DNA of 64,000 nt from Enterococcus alishanensis (GTDB lineage Bacteria; Bacillota; Bacilli; Lactobacillales; Enterococcaceae), in contig NZ_JAHUZB010000004.1 in assembly GCF_019218635.1 (NCBI RefSeq), positions 124,001 through 188,000 on the forward strand, read 5' to 3'. This document shows, piece by piece, positions 17,260 through 25,886 of this stretch. The position numbers and the translations under genes were made by a program. Numbering within the stretch: position 1 is the first letter of the stretch; each line of letters begins with the position of its first letter. The notes beneath the pieces are model-generated. The model had not been told where the DNA came from, did not search any database, and worked only from the letters and a program-made list of their open reading frames with translations.

Positions 17260-18648
17260 TTATTCAATTGGTTCCAAATGTGCTTGGAAGTGACGTAAAA
17301 TTGGCGGCTCCCAAGTAATTCGATAACCTTTTTTCACATCACTTGCTCTTTCCTTAATAGCAATTAATGCATCGGCCATAATATCTAAGTGAGCCTGTGT
17401 ATACACTCGGCGTGGAATTGCTAGTCGAGAAAACTCGAAATCAGCTTTTAATTGTTCATTGGTATCTGGATCATTACCTAGCATATATGAACCAATATCA
17501 CAGGTCCGAATTCCTGCTTCTTTATATAATTCGATACATAAAGTTTGAGCTGGGAATTCATAATAAGGAATATCTGGAAACATATCTGCTGCATCAATAA
17601 ACACACCGTGACCGCCAACTGGTGATTGATAAGCAATCCCAGCTTCATCTAAACGAGCGGCTAAATATTCCATTTGTCCAATTCGGTACTCTAAATAATT
17701 TTCTTCGATGCCTTCATATAAACCAATTGCCATCGCTTCTAAATCACGTCCAGCTAATCCACCGTAAGTGAAGAATCCTTCGTAACTGATACAATTAGCT
17801 TTTACATCAAGTACTAGTGGTGAATCGCCGTCTTTAATTCCTAACAATCCACCGATATTTAAGATGGCATCTTTTTTCGCTGACATAGTAAACATGTCAC
17901 CGTAGCTAAACATTTCGCGAATAATTTCTTTGATTTCTTTATCTTGGTAGCCATCTTCATCCCGTTTTATAAAATGAGCATTTTCGGCAAATCGAGCGGC
18001 ATCAATACACATTGGTAAATCATATTTTTTACAAATTTCTGAAACTGCTCGCAAGTTTTCCATCGAAACTGGCTGACCACCGGCAGAATTGTTGGTGATA
18101 GTCATAACTACTAGACCAACATTTTCTATCCCTTTTTCGTTAATAGTTTCTTCTAGTTTACGTACGTCCATATTACCTTTGAATTTGGCGCGAACTTTGG
18201 GATCTTTTGCTTCTTCTACCACACAGTCAATTGGTCGGGCACCTGCTAGAATCACATGCGCTCTAGTCGTGTCAAAGAACATGTTAGAAATTGCAAATTT
18301 CCCTTCTGATAAAAATAGTGGTAGTAACACTTTTTCGGCTGCTCTGCCCTGATGCACGGGCTGAATAAAACCATAACCAAAAATATCTTTGCCAGCATCC
18401 ATTAATTTGTAATAACTGGACGAACCAGCATATGCCTCATCACCTCGCATAATGCCTGCCCATTGATCTTGACTCATAGCATTTGTTCCAGAATCAGTCA
18501 GTAGATCAATGTAACAATCTTCCCCAGCTAAATTGAAAAGATTGTACTTAGCGGCTTGAATTTTTTCCTCACGTTCTGCGCGAGTCAACATTTTCAAAGG
18601 CTCTACTGCTTTAATTCTGAATGGTTCTGCTACATATTTCTTCTCCAT
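17260..18648 (-). CDS. tnaA: Tryptophanase (tryptophan indole-lyase)
   Basis: PLP enzyme of the beta-eliminating lyase family, 462 residues. The cofactor Lys lies in MSAKKDA (about residue 257), with [10 protein letters not shown] and DEAYAGS near the N-terminus. Tyrosine phenol-lyase and tryptophanase are close, so I compared diagnostic positions. FFDTT has the Asp of tryptophanase (Thr in TPL), CDIGSYMLG lacks the TPL substrate Arg, and the C-terminal RHF has the tryptophanase His (Phe in TPL). All three favour tryptophanase, predicting indole, pyruvate and ammonia from tryptophan. The ATG at 18648 has GGAGG seven to eight bases upstream; the preceding in-frame TTG is not needed. No permease or TnaC-like leader is adjacent. 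Confidence 0.85.
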   Translation of the reverse strand: MEKKYVAEPFRIKAVEPLKMLTRAEREEKIQAAKYNLFNLAGEDCYIDLLTDSGTNAMSQDQWAGIMRGDEAYAGSSSYYKLMDAGKDIFGYGFIQPVHQGRAAEKVLLPLFLSEGKFAISNMFFDTTRAHVILAGARPIDCVVEEAKDPKVRAKFKGNMDVRKLEETINEKGIENVGLVVMTITNNSAGGQPVSMENLRAVSEICKKYDLPMCIDAARFAENAHFIKRDEDGYQDKEIKEIIREMFSYGDMFTMSAKKDAILNIGGLLGIKDGDSPLVLDVKANCISYEGFFTYGGLAGRDLEAMAIGLYEGIEENYLEYRIGQMEYLAARLDEAGIAYQSPVGGHGVFIDAADMFPDIPYYEFPAQTLCIELYKEAGIRTCDIGSYMLGNDPDTNEQLKADFEFSRLAIPRRVYTQAHLDIMADALIAIKERASDVKKGYRITWEPPILRHFQAHLEPIE

Positions 18649-18784
18649 CAAAAAACCTCCTACATATATTTATACAATACCCCGGTTATCGATAGATGAT
18701 GAGCGGACAGTATAATACCAAGGATGAATCATTCATAAATCTGGTGAAGTTGAAAATTGTTCACGTTCTTTGGTCAGTTTAACA

Positions 18785-18800
18785 TGAAAGCGCTTTTACA
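18785..18800. promoter_or_regulatory. cre (CcpA) site upstream of tnaA
   Basis: TGAAAGCGCTTTTACA matches the cre consensus very well, with the symmetrical core GAAAGCGCTTTT. It lies about 140 bases upstream of the tryptophanase start, in or just upstream of the promoter, so glucose repression of tnaA is predicted. Confidence 0.75.
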
Positions 18801-18884
18801 TTCATTAAAATCAAGCAATAATTTTCACAATGCATAAATAAAACAAAGATAATTAGCTAAAAATAAGATGATAATTTCCTAAAA

Positions 18885-18914
18885 ATAAAAAAACCTTCTA
18901 TATAATATAAAAGG
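18885..18914 (-). terminator. Terminator of the VOC dioxygenase-like gene
   Basis: On the minus strand CCTTTTATA and TATAGAAGG form a 9-bp stem (18894-18902 with 18906-18914), followed by seven T. It lies immediately after the stop codon. Confidence 0.85.
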
Positions 18915-19766
18915 TTAAAGGTGACTAATTAAAATGTTAATACCATTTGGATCCGTCATCCAAATTTGATCAGATGCAGAATTATCAAATTTTTGATTAT
19001 TTTTTGCTAAATGCTGTTTCAATAATTCAAATTCTTCAGTTTGTAGCTCAATTGAAAAATATGCCAAACCTAAATCTGTATCCTTCATCGCGGGTAAATC
19101 ATTTCCTGACCATGTATTTGCGCCGATGTGATGATGATAAGTGCCGCTAGATAGAAATTTCGCTTGTTCTCCAAAATTATATTTCAAAGAAAAACCTAGC
19201 ATATCTTCGTAAAATTCTTGTGTCTTAACTAAATCAGCTACTTTTAGATGGACGTGTCCAATTTTACTAACCGCAGGAAATCCTTGCCAGTTCTCATCAC
19301 TCAATTGAATTAGGCCTTCAGCATCCATTGGCTCGGTGACACCAACGACCTCGCCATTTTCACGAATATCCCACTCAGATATCGGCTTATCCCAATAAAT
19401 CTCGACACCATTTCCTTCAGGATCATTTAAATAAAGTGCCTCACTATACCCATGATCAGCACCACCAGTTAAAGGAATATCATTAACTAGGAGATACTGA
19501 AGAATATTGGCTAAATCTTTTCTTGTTGGTAATAAGAATGCCAAATGATACAAACCCGTTGCAGCTGGATTGGCCACTCCATTCGAAACTTTCTGTAACA
19601 TTAACAGCGTTCGTTGATTTACACCTAATGAGGCTGTGTCTTCTTCTGCTTGAATGACTTCTAAACCTAAGACGTTATGATAAAATGCCACCATTTCCGA
19701 AAAATTTTTTACTTTCAAGACAACGAAACCAATACCATCGCCGTCTAATAATTTAAATTTATGCAT
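18915..19766 (-). CDS. Two-domain VOC (glyoxalase/dioxygenase) family protein, CatE-like
   Basis: A 283-residue protein made of two vicinal-oxygen-chelate modules (about 10-125 and 165-280). It resembles the CatE/YfiE extradiol dioxygenase-like proteins of Firmicutes. Candidate metal ligands include His in GLYHLAFLLP, Glu in GVEIYWD, His in IGHVHLKV and the C-terminal half. Whether it cleaves a catechol or acts as a glyoxalase-type enzyme is not decidable. GGAGG lies seven bases before the ATG. It is monocistronic. Confidence 0.82.
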   Translation of the reverse strand: MHKFKLLDGDGIGFVVLKVKNFSEMVAFYHNVLGLEVIQAEEDTASLGVNQRTLLMLQKVSNGVANPAATGLYHLAFLLPTRKDLANILQYLLVNDIPLTGGADHGYSEALYLNDPEGNGVEIYWDKPISEWDIRENGEVVGVTEPMDAEGLIQLSDENWQGFPAVSKIGHVHLKVADLVKTQEFYEDMLGFSLKYNFGEQAKFLSSGTYHHHIGANTWSGNDLPAMKDTDLGLAYFSIELQTEEFELLKQHLAKNNQKFDNSASDQIWMTDPNGINILISHL

Positions 19767-20020
19767 TATTTACCTCCAAATTGACTATATTTCTCATCTT
19801 AGCGGTTTCTATATTGTCTGTAAAATCATCCGTTTGTGATACTTTAGTTTTATTATTCAATTTATTTCAAAGAGAAACCAAATAATGCTCATCTATTGTT
19901 AAGCGACTTTTTGGTCTACCCCCATGAAAAAAATGCATATTGATGATAAACTGTTTTCGATATCTTTTTCAGATATATGGCTATAGCTGAAAAAGAATAA
20001 ATATTAGGGAGTTGATGTTA

Positions 20021-20416
20021 ATGAGTAAAAAAGCCATCAAAAGAATTATTAGCGAGGAATTACCCGCAGCAGTAGGTCCGTATGTGCATGGATCGATGAT
20101 TAATGGTATCTTATTTAGTTCTGGACAGTTACCAATTGATCCAAAAACTGGAAAAATGCCTGAAGGAATCGAAGCCCAAGCAAAACAATCCTTAGAAAAT
20201 TGCCGTGTTTTACTAGCCCATGAAGATATGGAAATGAAAGATATTGTGAAGACAAATATTTTTATGGATGATGTTAGTGATTTTGCAAAAGTAAATGATA
20301 TTTATGCCGCTTATTTTGAAGATGGTGAATATCCAGCTCGTACCGCTTATGAAGTTGGAAACTTGCCATTGGGTGCCTTGATTGAAATCGAAGTCATTGC
20401 CTCAAAAGGAAATTAA
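20021..20416 (+). CDS. ridA: RidA/YjgF-family enamine/imine deaminase
   Basis: A 131-residue cytoplasmic protein that hydrolyses reactive enamine/imine intermediates released by PLP enzymes. Family marks are SSGQLPIDPKTG, the trimer-interface segment VKTNIFMDD and the catalytic Arg in YPARTAYEV with PLGALIEIEVIA at the end. I chose the ATG at 20021 because GGGAG is at proper spacing; the ATG at 20015 is too close. A small hairpin (19967-19995) lies just before the ribosome binding site. Confidence 0.92.
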   Translation: MSKKAIKRIISEELPAAVGPYVHGSMINGILFSSGQLPIDPKTGKMPEGIEAQAKQSLENCRVLLAHEDMEMKDIVKTNIFMDDVSDFAKVNDIYAAYFEDGEYPARTAYEVGNLPLGALIEIEVIASKGN

Positions 20417-20430
20417 ATCAAATTATCTAT

Positions 20431-20474
20431 GCCAGTCAAAGTTAGAAATAATCTAGCTTTGACTGGCTTTTTTT
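20431..20474 (+). terminator. Terminator of ridA
   Basis: An 11-bp perfect stem (GCCAGTCAAAG with CTTTGACTGGC) around a 15-base loop, followed by a T run. Confidence 0.9.
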
Positions 20475-20633
20475 ATAAAATTAATGATTATACGAAAAAA
20501 AAATAAGTTAATTCTTTCGCTATAGCCCAGCAATTTCAAATTATTCCAATTCAAATTGAATTCATCAACGACATATAATATAATGTAATAAAGTTAATGT
20601 TTTTAGTTATTTTTAAAGGCAAGAATATATCTT

Positions 20634-20662
20634 TAAAGATTAATAAAAATCATTAATCTTTA
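20634..20662. repeat. Perfect 11-bp inverted repeat upstream of the secreted Ig-like protein gene
   Basis: TAAAGATTAAT (20634-20644) and ATTAATCTTTA (20652-20662) form perfect arms with a seven-base spacer, ending about 37 bases before the ATG. It may be an operator or a leader hairpin; no T-run follows, so a terminator is unlikely. Confidence 0.55.
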
Positions 20663-20699
20663 GCAACAAAATCTACAATTATTTGGAAGGAAGTGTGTC

Positions 20700-22592
20700 A
20701 TGAATTTGAAAAAGATAGGTTTGTTAGTTATGACGGGGTTAATAATTGGTAGCGTTTCAATACCTAGTATTGTCGCGGTAGCAGAAATAACTCCTGAAAC
20801 TGAGACAGAAATAGTCACGCCAGAAGAGCAACAAGTAGTGAATCAAGTTCTAAAAGAAATGGATTCGGAGAAAATTATTGATAATTTACTTGATGCTGGC
20901 TACTTAGCAGAAACAAATACGGGTGAGCTGCAAGTAACACAGGCCTATGTTGCGGAAACGCAAGCAGAACTTGGCAATGAATTTTCAGTCAGTGCTGAAG
21001 GAAATATGTTAAAGATTACACCAAATACACCAGCATCAAGAATTGCCGTTCCTGCTGGTGGGGTAACTGGAATTGTTTTTGAAGGTACTTTGGTAAAATT
21101 GTATTTAAGTCAAAGTATGTGTGAATTACTTTTGGGTGGATCAATTGGTGTCCTTAAGGGAATTCTTAAAACAATTGTTTCCTTGATTCCAGGTATCGGA
21201 GGTATCATCGGTGATACAATCGAAAAAATAATTGATACGATTATAGATCAAATACTAGATGCTCTTGGTTTAGGTTCTCTGGAAAACGGAGTTGTCCTTA
21301 TTTTTGGTTTAACATCTGAATTTCCCTACATTGTAATTGATGCTAAACCGCAAGAAGAAGATGCAACTGCTCCGGCTGATGTTCTGGTATCCGGTTTAAA
21401 CATTCATCCTGGTACAAAAGAATTATTTGTTGATGAACAGTGGCAATTATTACCAGAATTCAAACCAAGTAATCCAACCAATCGGAATCTAAAATGGTAC
21501 AGTAACAATGTTGATATCGCCAGCGTTGAAATTGATACTGGTTTGATTACGACTAAAAAAGCTGGGACAGCAGTGATTACTGCAATCACTCAAGATGGCA
21601 CAAACATCGAAGCGACCGCAACAATTACTGTCAAAGATCGAACAGTTCATCCTAGTGATGTTCTCGTTAGCCCGTCTTATCGTGAATTAACCATTGAACA
21701 AGAAGAAACTTTTACTGCCGAAGTTTTGCCAGCAAATGCTGAAAATCAAAATATCAGTTGGTCTTCTTCTGACGAATCAATTGCCACGATTGATGCTACT
21801 GGAAAAGTTACTGGTATCAGTGAAGGTGTTGCCACAATAACTGCCATCACTGAAGATGGCGGCATCACTGGAACCGCTGTTGTAAAAATTGGGCCTAAAA
21901 TTATTAGTGTTGACAGTATTACTGTGACACCAAAAACAAAAGATTTGGCGATTGGAGAGACTTTTTTACTAGATGCTGAAATTTCTCCATCAAACGCATC
22001 TAATCAAGAGTATGTTTGGAGCAGCGATACGCCAGAAGTAGCGAGTATTTCTGCTAAAGGATTAGTAACTGCTAAAAAAGCTGGTCTAGCTTTAATCACC
22101 GCGACAAGTAAAGATGGCGACAAAATAGGGACTTGCATTATTAATGTAGCAAAAGATGAAGAACCTACACCGGAAAAATCCATAGCAATGTTCCGTTTGT
22201 ATAATCCTAATACCGGCGAACATTTCTTTACCGCCAGTTCAGATGAAAAAAATGTACTAGTTGATTTTGGCTGGCGCTATGAACAAATCGGTTGGTATGC
22301 ACCCGAAGCTGGAGATGCGGTCTATCGTATGTACAATCCCGTTTCAGGCGATCATCATTATACTTCAAATGTAGTCGAAAGAGATTTCTTAGTCTTTAGT
22401 AATTGGGTTTTCGAAGGTATCGGCTGGTATTCAGATGTCAACCAAACAGTGCCGTTATATCGCTCATATAATCCAAATGCATTAACAGGGAATCACAATT
22501 ATACAACTAACACTGGCGAACATCGTAGTTTGCTTTCAATTGGTTGGAAAGATGAAGGTATTGGCTGGTACGGTGTGAATCAAACAAAATAA
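20700..22592 (+). CDS. Secreted protein with three bacterial Ig-like (Big_2) domains and a C-terminal DUF5648-type repeat domain
   Basis: A 630-residue exported protein. Order: signal peptide (about 1-28, likely cleaved after AVA); an acidic helical region; a very hydrophobic Gly/Ile-rich segment (about 142-195, with LIPGIGGIIGDTIEKIIDTI inside it); three Big_2 domains (about 225-318, 318-403, 403-492), each with a WxSxxxxIAxI and ATITA-like pattern; and three repeats of about 43 residues (about 497-628) with RLYNPNTGEHFFT, DHHYT, NHNYTT and EGIGWY, matching DUF5648. There is no LPxTG or other anchor, so it is secreted or held by the hydrophobic segment. Function unknown. GGAAG lies before the ATG. 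Confidence 0.85.
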   Translation: MNLKKIGLLVMTGLIIGSVSIPSIVAVAEITPETETEIVTPEEQQVVNQVLKEMDSEKIIDNLLDAGYLAETNTGELQVTQAYVAETQAELGNEFSVSAEGNMLKITPNTPASRIAVPAGGVTGIVFEGTLVKLYLSQSMCELLLGGSIGVLKGILKTIVSLIPGIGGIIGDTIEKIIDTIIDQILDALGLGSLENGVVLIFGLTSEFPYIVIDAKPQEEDATAPADVLVSGLNIHPGTKELFVDEQWQLLPEFKPSNPTNRNLKWYSNNVDIASVEIDTGLITTKKAGTAVITAITQDGTNIEATATITVKDRTVHPSDVLVSPSYRELTIEQEETFTAEVLPANAENQNISWSSSDESIATIDATGKVTGISEGVATITAITEDGGITGTAVVKIGPKIISVDSITVTPKTKDLAIGETFLLDAEISPSNASNQEYVWSSDTPEVASISAKGLVTAKKAGLALITATSKDGDKIGTCIINVAKDEEPTPEKSIAMFRLYNPNTGEHFFTASSDEKNVLVDFGWRYEQIGWYAPEAGDAVYRMYNPVSGDHHYTSNVVERDFLVFSNWVFEGIGWYSDVNQTVPLYRSYNPNALTGNHNYTTNTGEHRSLLSIGWKDEGIGWYGVNQTK

Positions 22593-22629
22593 TCAATATG
22601 AATATTTCATTATTATAGATTTCAAATAG

Positions 22630-22660
22630 AAAATCCCTTGACTGTGAGTCAAGGGATTTT
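22630..22660. terminator. Bidirectional terminator after the secreted Ig-like gene
   Basis: A perfect 14-bp stem (AAAATCCCTTGACT with AGTCAAGGGATTTT) and three-base loop. The A and T ends suit termination in both directions. Confidence 0.9.
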
Positions 22661-22665
22661 ATCGT

Positions 22666-22830
22666 CTATAACATTGATTGATACAATTCAATAATTTCTT
22701 CCTCGCTTGCATCTCTTGGATTTTCTCCAGTACAAACATCTTGATAAGCATCTTCTACATTTTTTTGATATCAGATTCCTTCATGAAAAGTACCGATAAA
22801 CTTTAAGGAATGCCGACATCGTCACTTTTC
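22666..22830 (-). pseudogene. Decayed C-terminus of a FucO-like iron-dependent alcohol dehydrogenase
   Basis: Translating the minus strand gives EDAYQDVCTGENPRDASEE followed by EIIELYQSML and a TAG at 22666-22668. This matches the C-terminus of lactaldehyde reductase FucO (from memory: DDVCTGGNPREATLEDIVELY). Further upstream the aligned segments DDVGIP and MKESDI are separated from it by a frameshift in an A run and by an in-frame TAA, so only about 50 codons of a broken gene remain. FucO normally reduces the lactaldehyde made during L-fucose breakdown, and a fucose locus is 15 kb away. The rest of the gap up to 23001 shows nothing. Confidence 0.75.
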
Positions 22831-23001
22831 AAATTAGGAATCTATTTTAACTGATTTTTCTTTTTAAAATTTTTTTCACCAGAACGTTCGGCCTATATTC
22901 CAGACTATCTGTTACGTTTTTAAGGTATAAAAACTTAGTATCATTTTTTTCATCCTATGTTCTAATATCTTTCGGTTGTGCATTAAGCAAATAAATTCAC
23001 C

Positions 23002-24165
23002 TTATCTCGACTTTTGAAGTTTTTCAATAATGATTGTTGCTGTCAATAAAATTATGCCATAGATAAAAAGAAAGATTGGAAATAATGACATGCTATAAGT
23101 TTGAGTAAGTACACCTAATAAAGGAGGCAATAAGGTGGTTCCCACATATGCCAGTGCCAATTGTAAACTCATGATAACACCAGAATTTTGATCACCAAAT
23201 CTTTTGGGTGTTTCATGAAGCATTGTTGGAAAAATAGCAGCACAACCCAAACCAATTAATCCAAAACCAAGATAAAGCATACTTCCAGAACCTATTCCGA
23301 TAATTATGATTCCTACTAGCAAAGATAATTCACTAATAATAAGCAACTTTTTGTTAGAAAGCCAAAAAGTTATGAAACCAGAAAAAATCCGACCAACAGT
23401 TAAACTAGCATAAAAGATGGAAACTATAAAACTGGCCGAACTTACTGAAATTCCTTTTATATCAATTAGAAAACTACTACCCCATAAACCAATAGTTGCT
23501 TCAGTTCCCACATAAAATATGAAGGAAAGCAATGCAAACGGAACTCCTGGTATTTTGAACGCATCGACAAATTTTAGATTGGATTGGTTTGATTTATTTT
23601 TCCCAGTTCTTTTCTCCTCCTCCCATAAGGGCAAGCTGAAAAAAAGTACTGCAACTAAAAACAACTGGATTCCACCAATAATCCAATAGCCAAATCGCCA
23701 TGAATGACCTCCTCGCATCACAGCCCCCATCGTTATCGGGCCTAAAGTAGCGCCGATTCCCCAAAAAGCGTGCAGCCAATTCATATGATGGGCTTTAAAA
23801 TGCAAAGCCACATATTGATTCAATGAAGTATCGATTGCCCCTGCACCTAGCCCCATTGGCAAGGCAAAGAAAATTAAAAAAGCATAGTTTAGAGTAAAGC
23901 CAATTCCTACTATTCCAATAGCCGTCGCCAATACACTTAATAAAACTAACTTGCCCGTTCCTAATTTCGCCACCAATTTCATCGTTGAAAGACTTGAAAG
24001 AATCGTACAAATTGAGATCGTCATAGAGATAATCCCAGCAGCACTGTAAGGAACAGAGAAATTTCTAGCCATTTCTGGCCAAGAAACTCCCAATAAAGAA
24101 TCTGGTAATCCCAAACTTATAAAGGTTAAATAAATAATCAATAAGAATATCAATTTTTTATTCAT
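23002..24165 (-). CDS. MFS transporter, 12-segment, sugar-porter-like
   Basis: A 387-residue major facilitator with 12 predicted membrane segments. The N-terminus LGLPDSLLGVSWPEM and the segment WLHAFWGIGATLGP are characteristic of the MFS group that includes YbjJ/fucose-permease-like proteins. The substrate is not identifiable; proximity to sugar genes and a fucO remnant allows a sugar. There is no strong Shine-Dalgarno before the ATG at 24165. It appears monocistronic. The 24166-24363 upstream region is AT-rich without a recognised regulator site. Confidence 0.82.
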   Translation of the reverse strand: MNKKLIFLLIIYLTFISLGLPDSLLGVSWPEMARNFSVPYSAAGIISMTISICTILSSLSTMKLVAKLGTGKLVLLSVLATAIGIVGIGFTLNYAFLIFFALPMGLGAGAIDTSLNQYVALHFKAHHMNWLHAFWGIGATLGPITMGAVMRGGHSWRFGYWIIGGIQLFLVAVLFFSLPLWEEEKRTGKNKSNQSNLKFVDAFKIPGVPFALLSFIFYVGTEATIGLWGSSFLIDIKGISVSSASFIVSIFYASLTVGRIFSGFITFWLSNKKLLIISELSLLVGIIIIGIGSGSMLYLGFGLIGLGCAAIFPTMLHETPKRFGDQNSGVIMSLQLALAYVGTTLLPPLLGVLTQTYSMSLFPIFLFIYGIILLTATIIIEKLQKSR

Positions 24166-24365
24166 TTAACACTGTCCACTTAACATTTTTTATATCAACT
24201 AGTATTTCCATCTTTTATAACTCCTCCTTATTTTAAAAAACATTAACAAATCAAATTGATTTATTTTGTTGCATTATTTAATAAAAAAACTTTTGTAACA
24301 TAATTATAAAAGTATAGCATTATCTGTAAAACTACTTCAAGATATTTCAGGAAGTAAATACAAAC

Positions 24366-24391
24366 AAAAAGCCCCACTCGTTAAAGTGAGG
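24366..24391 (-). terminator. Terminator of the RpiR-linked PTS operon
   Basis: On the minus strand CCTCACT and AGTGGGG flank a TTAACG loop (7 bp, one G-U), followed by TTTTTG. It lies about 70 bases beyond the HAD gene, the last gene of the operon. Confidence 0.75.
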
Positions 24392-24463
24392 TTAAACATA
24401 CTTATTTTGTTTATTTATCCGCTCTATTCTTTTATATGGGTGCCTAGATCTCCGTATTACTAC

Positions 24464-25177
24464 TTAAATCTTCTCATTTTTTAAATAATCAACCACTTCA
24501 TCAAGATCTTTGAAGCTTACATCCGGTTTCACCTCATAGGCCAAAGATTGGGATAAATCCATTAACAATTTATATTTCCCCATATTTATTGGCAGGTCGG
24601 TAATTTCATCCTCTACTAAGAATGCACGAATTTTTGCGGCTTTTGCGGCTTTTATTCCCACTCTAGAATCTTCAAGAACGACCGCGTTTTCTGGTGAAAC
24701 ATTGGCTTTTTCGCAGGCTTTCAGAAAAATTTCTGGATCAGGTTTTCCATTTGTTACTTCATCACCCGAAATAATAAAATCGATGTATTGGATCACTCCT
24801 TCAATCTCCAAATATTCCTCAATATTGTGCAGAAAATTAGAAGAAGCGACGGCAACCATTCTTTGACTATCTTTAGCGTATTTCAGTAGATTCTCCAGTC
24901 CTTTTTTCTTAAAGACTCTTTTTTCAGCTGCAAAAACCCGGTTTTTACTTGCTTTCATTTCTTCGCGCCATTCTGGATAAGGAACCTCTTCACCATAAAG
25001 ATTGCCCATCTCATTAAGGATCGCCTCTTCTACGCGACCAGTTAAATAATAATAAACATTATGATTCATTTCATAATCATACTTTTCAGCTGATTTAAGA
25101 TACGAACGATAAGCTAAGCGTCCTGTTTCAAACATCAGACCATCCATATCAAATATTAGCAATTCCACTTTTTCCAT
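24464..25177 (-). CDS. HAD-superfamily hydrolase, beta-phosphoglucomutase/phosphatase-like
   Basis: A 237-residue haloacid dehalogenase protein with a helical cap. Motif I is FDMDGLMFE (nucleophile and acid Asp), motif II VASSN, motif III Lys in GKPDPEIF and motif IV LEDSRVGIKAA. The class includes beta-phosphoglucomutase and sugar phosphatases such as YcjU/YniC; specificity is unknown. It is the last gene of the PTS/uxuA/eda operon, so a phosphorylated intermediate of that pathway is the likely substrate (inference). The ATG at 25177 has GGGAGG at proper distance; an earlier in-frame start at 25228 lacks one. Confidence 0.87.
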   Translation of the reverse strand: MEKVELLIFDMDGLMFETGRLAYRSYLKSAEKYDYEMNHNVYYYLTGRVEEAILNEMGNLYGEEVPYPEWREEMKASKNRVFAAEKRVFKKKGLENLLKYAKDSQRMVAVASSNFLHNIEEYLEIEGVIQYIDFIISGDEVTNGKPDPEIFLKACEKANVSPENAVVLEDSRVGIKAAKAAKIRAFLVEDEITDLPINMGKYKLLMDLSQSLAYEVKPDVSFKDLDEVVDYLKNEKI

Positions 25178-25238
25178 ACTTATTCCTCCCAACACAACAA
25201 AATAGCATGGCAAAAAAATCAACCACACTATTTCTTGA

Positions 25239-25874
25239 TTATTTTATTTTCATTAACTCGTCTAAGATTAAACTGGCTTTTTCACCATTATCTTCTTTCA
25301 CGACATCTTCAGAAAGAATAAACGATCCGCCTACAGCTAGAATTTTATCAAAAGAAAGATATTCAGCTAAGTTATTTTTGTTGATCCCACCCGTTGGTAC
25401 AAATGACATCTCAAAATAAGGGCCACTTAATGCTTTAATAGCTTTTAAGCCTCCATAAACATCCGCAGGGAAGAACTTCACAACATCTAATCCTAATTCC
25501 AGTGCTCGTTGAAGATCCCCGGGGGTAGCAACTCCTGGAAATACTGGAATATTTTTTTCTTTACAATAAAGAACTACTTCTGGCACAATCGCTGGTGATA
25601 CGATAAATTGTGCACCATTTTCAATTGCTGCAACTGCTTGTTCTTTTGTCTTAACAGTTCCGGCACCAACCATCAAATCACCCGATGCTGAAAGTTGTTT
25701 AATCGCTGCTACCGCCAAATCACTTCTAAAGGTTACTTCAATAAGTGGTAGTGAATGATCTACTAAAATCTTTTCAACTATTGGTAAATAAGTTAAATCA
25801 GTAGCCGTGTAAAGCGGTAATAGTCTTGCTTCTTTCATCTTTAAATAAACTGGGTGCTGTTTCATATCAAACAA
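25239..25874 (-). CDS. eda: 2-keto-3-deoxy-6-phosphogluconate (KDPG) aldolase
   Basis: Class I aldolase cleaving KDPG to pyruvate and glyceraldehyde-3-phosphate (also 4-hydroxy-2-oxoglutarate in some). The 211-residue protein has the Glu of IEVTFRS (about 45), GAGTVKT, FPGVATP and the Schiff-base Lys in VVKFFPA (about 133), then GGINKNN. The start is TTG at 25874, supported by AGGAGG eight bases upstream; an in-frame ATG three codons later is too far from it. It follows uxuA by 12 bases. A KDG kinase gene is absent from the operon. Confidence 0.92.
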   Translation of the reverse strand: MFDMKQHPVYLKMKEARLLPLYTATDLTYLPIVEKILVDHSLPLIEVTFRSDLAVAAIKQLSASGDLMVGAGTVKTKEQAVAAIENGAQFIVSPAIVPEVVLYCKEKNIPVFPGVATPGDLQRALELGLDVVKFFPADVYGGLKAIKALSGPYFEMSFVPTGGINKNNLAEYLSFDKILAVGGSFILSEDVVKEDNGEKASLILDELMKIK

Positions 25875-25886
25875 TTAATGACCCTC

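Noticed and set aside
17260-18648. Tyrosine phenol-lyase
   Set aside because: The Asp in FFDTT, lack of the substrate Arg, and His in RHF favour tryptophanase at all three diagnostic sites.
21125-21285. A stand-alone hydrophobic bacteriocin gene
   Set aside because: The segment is in frame within a 630-codon gene and lacks its own start, Shine-Dalgarno and immunity gene.
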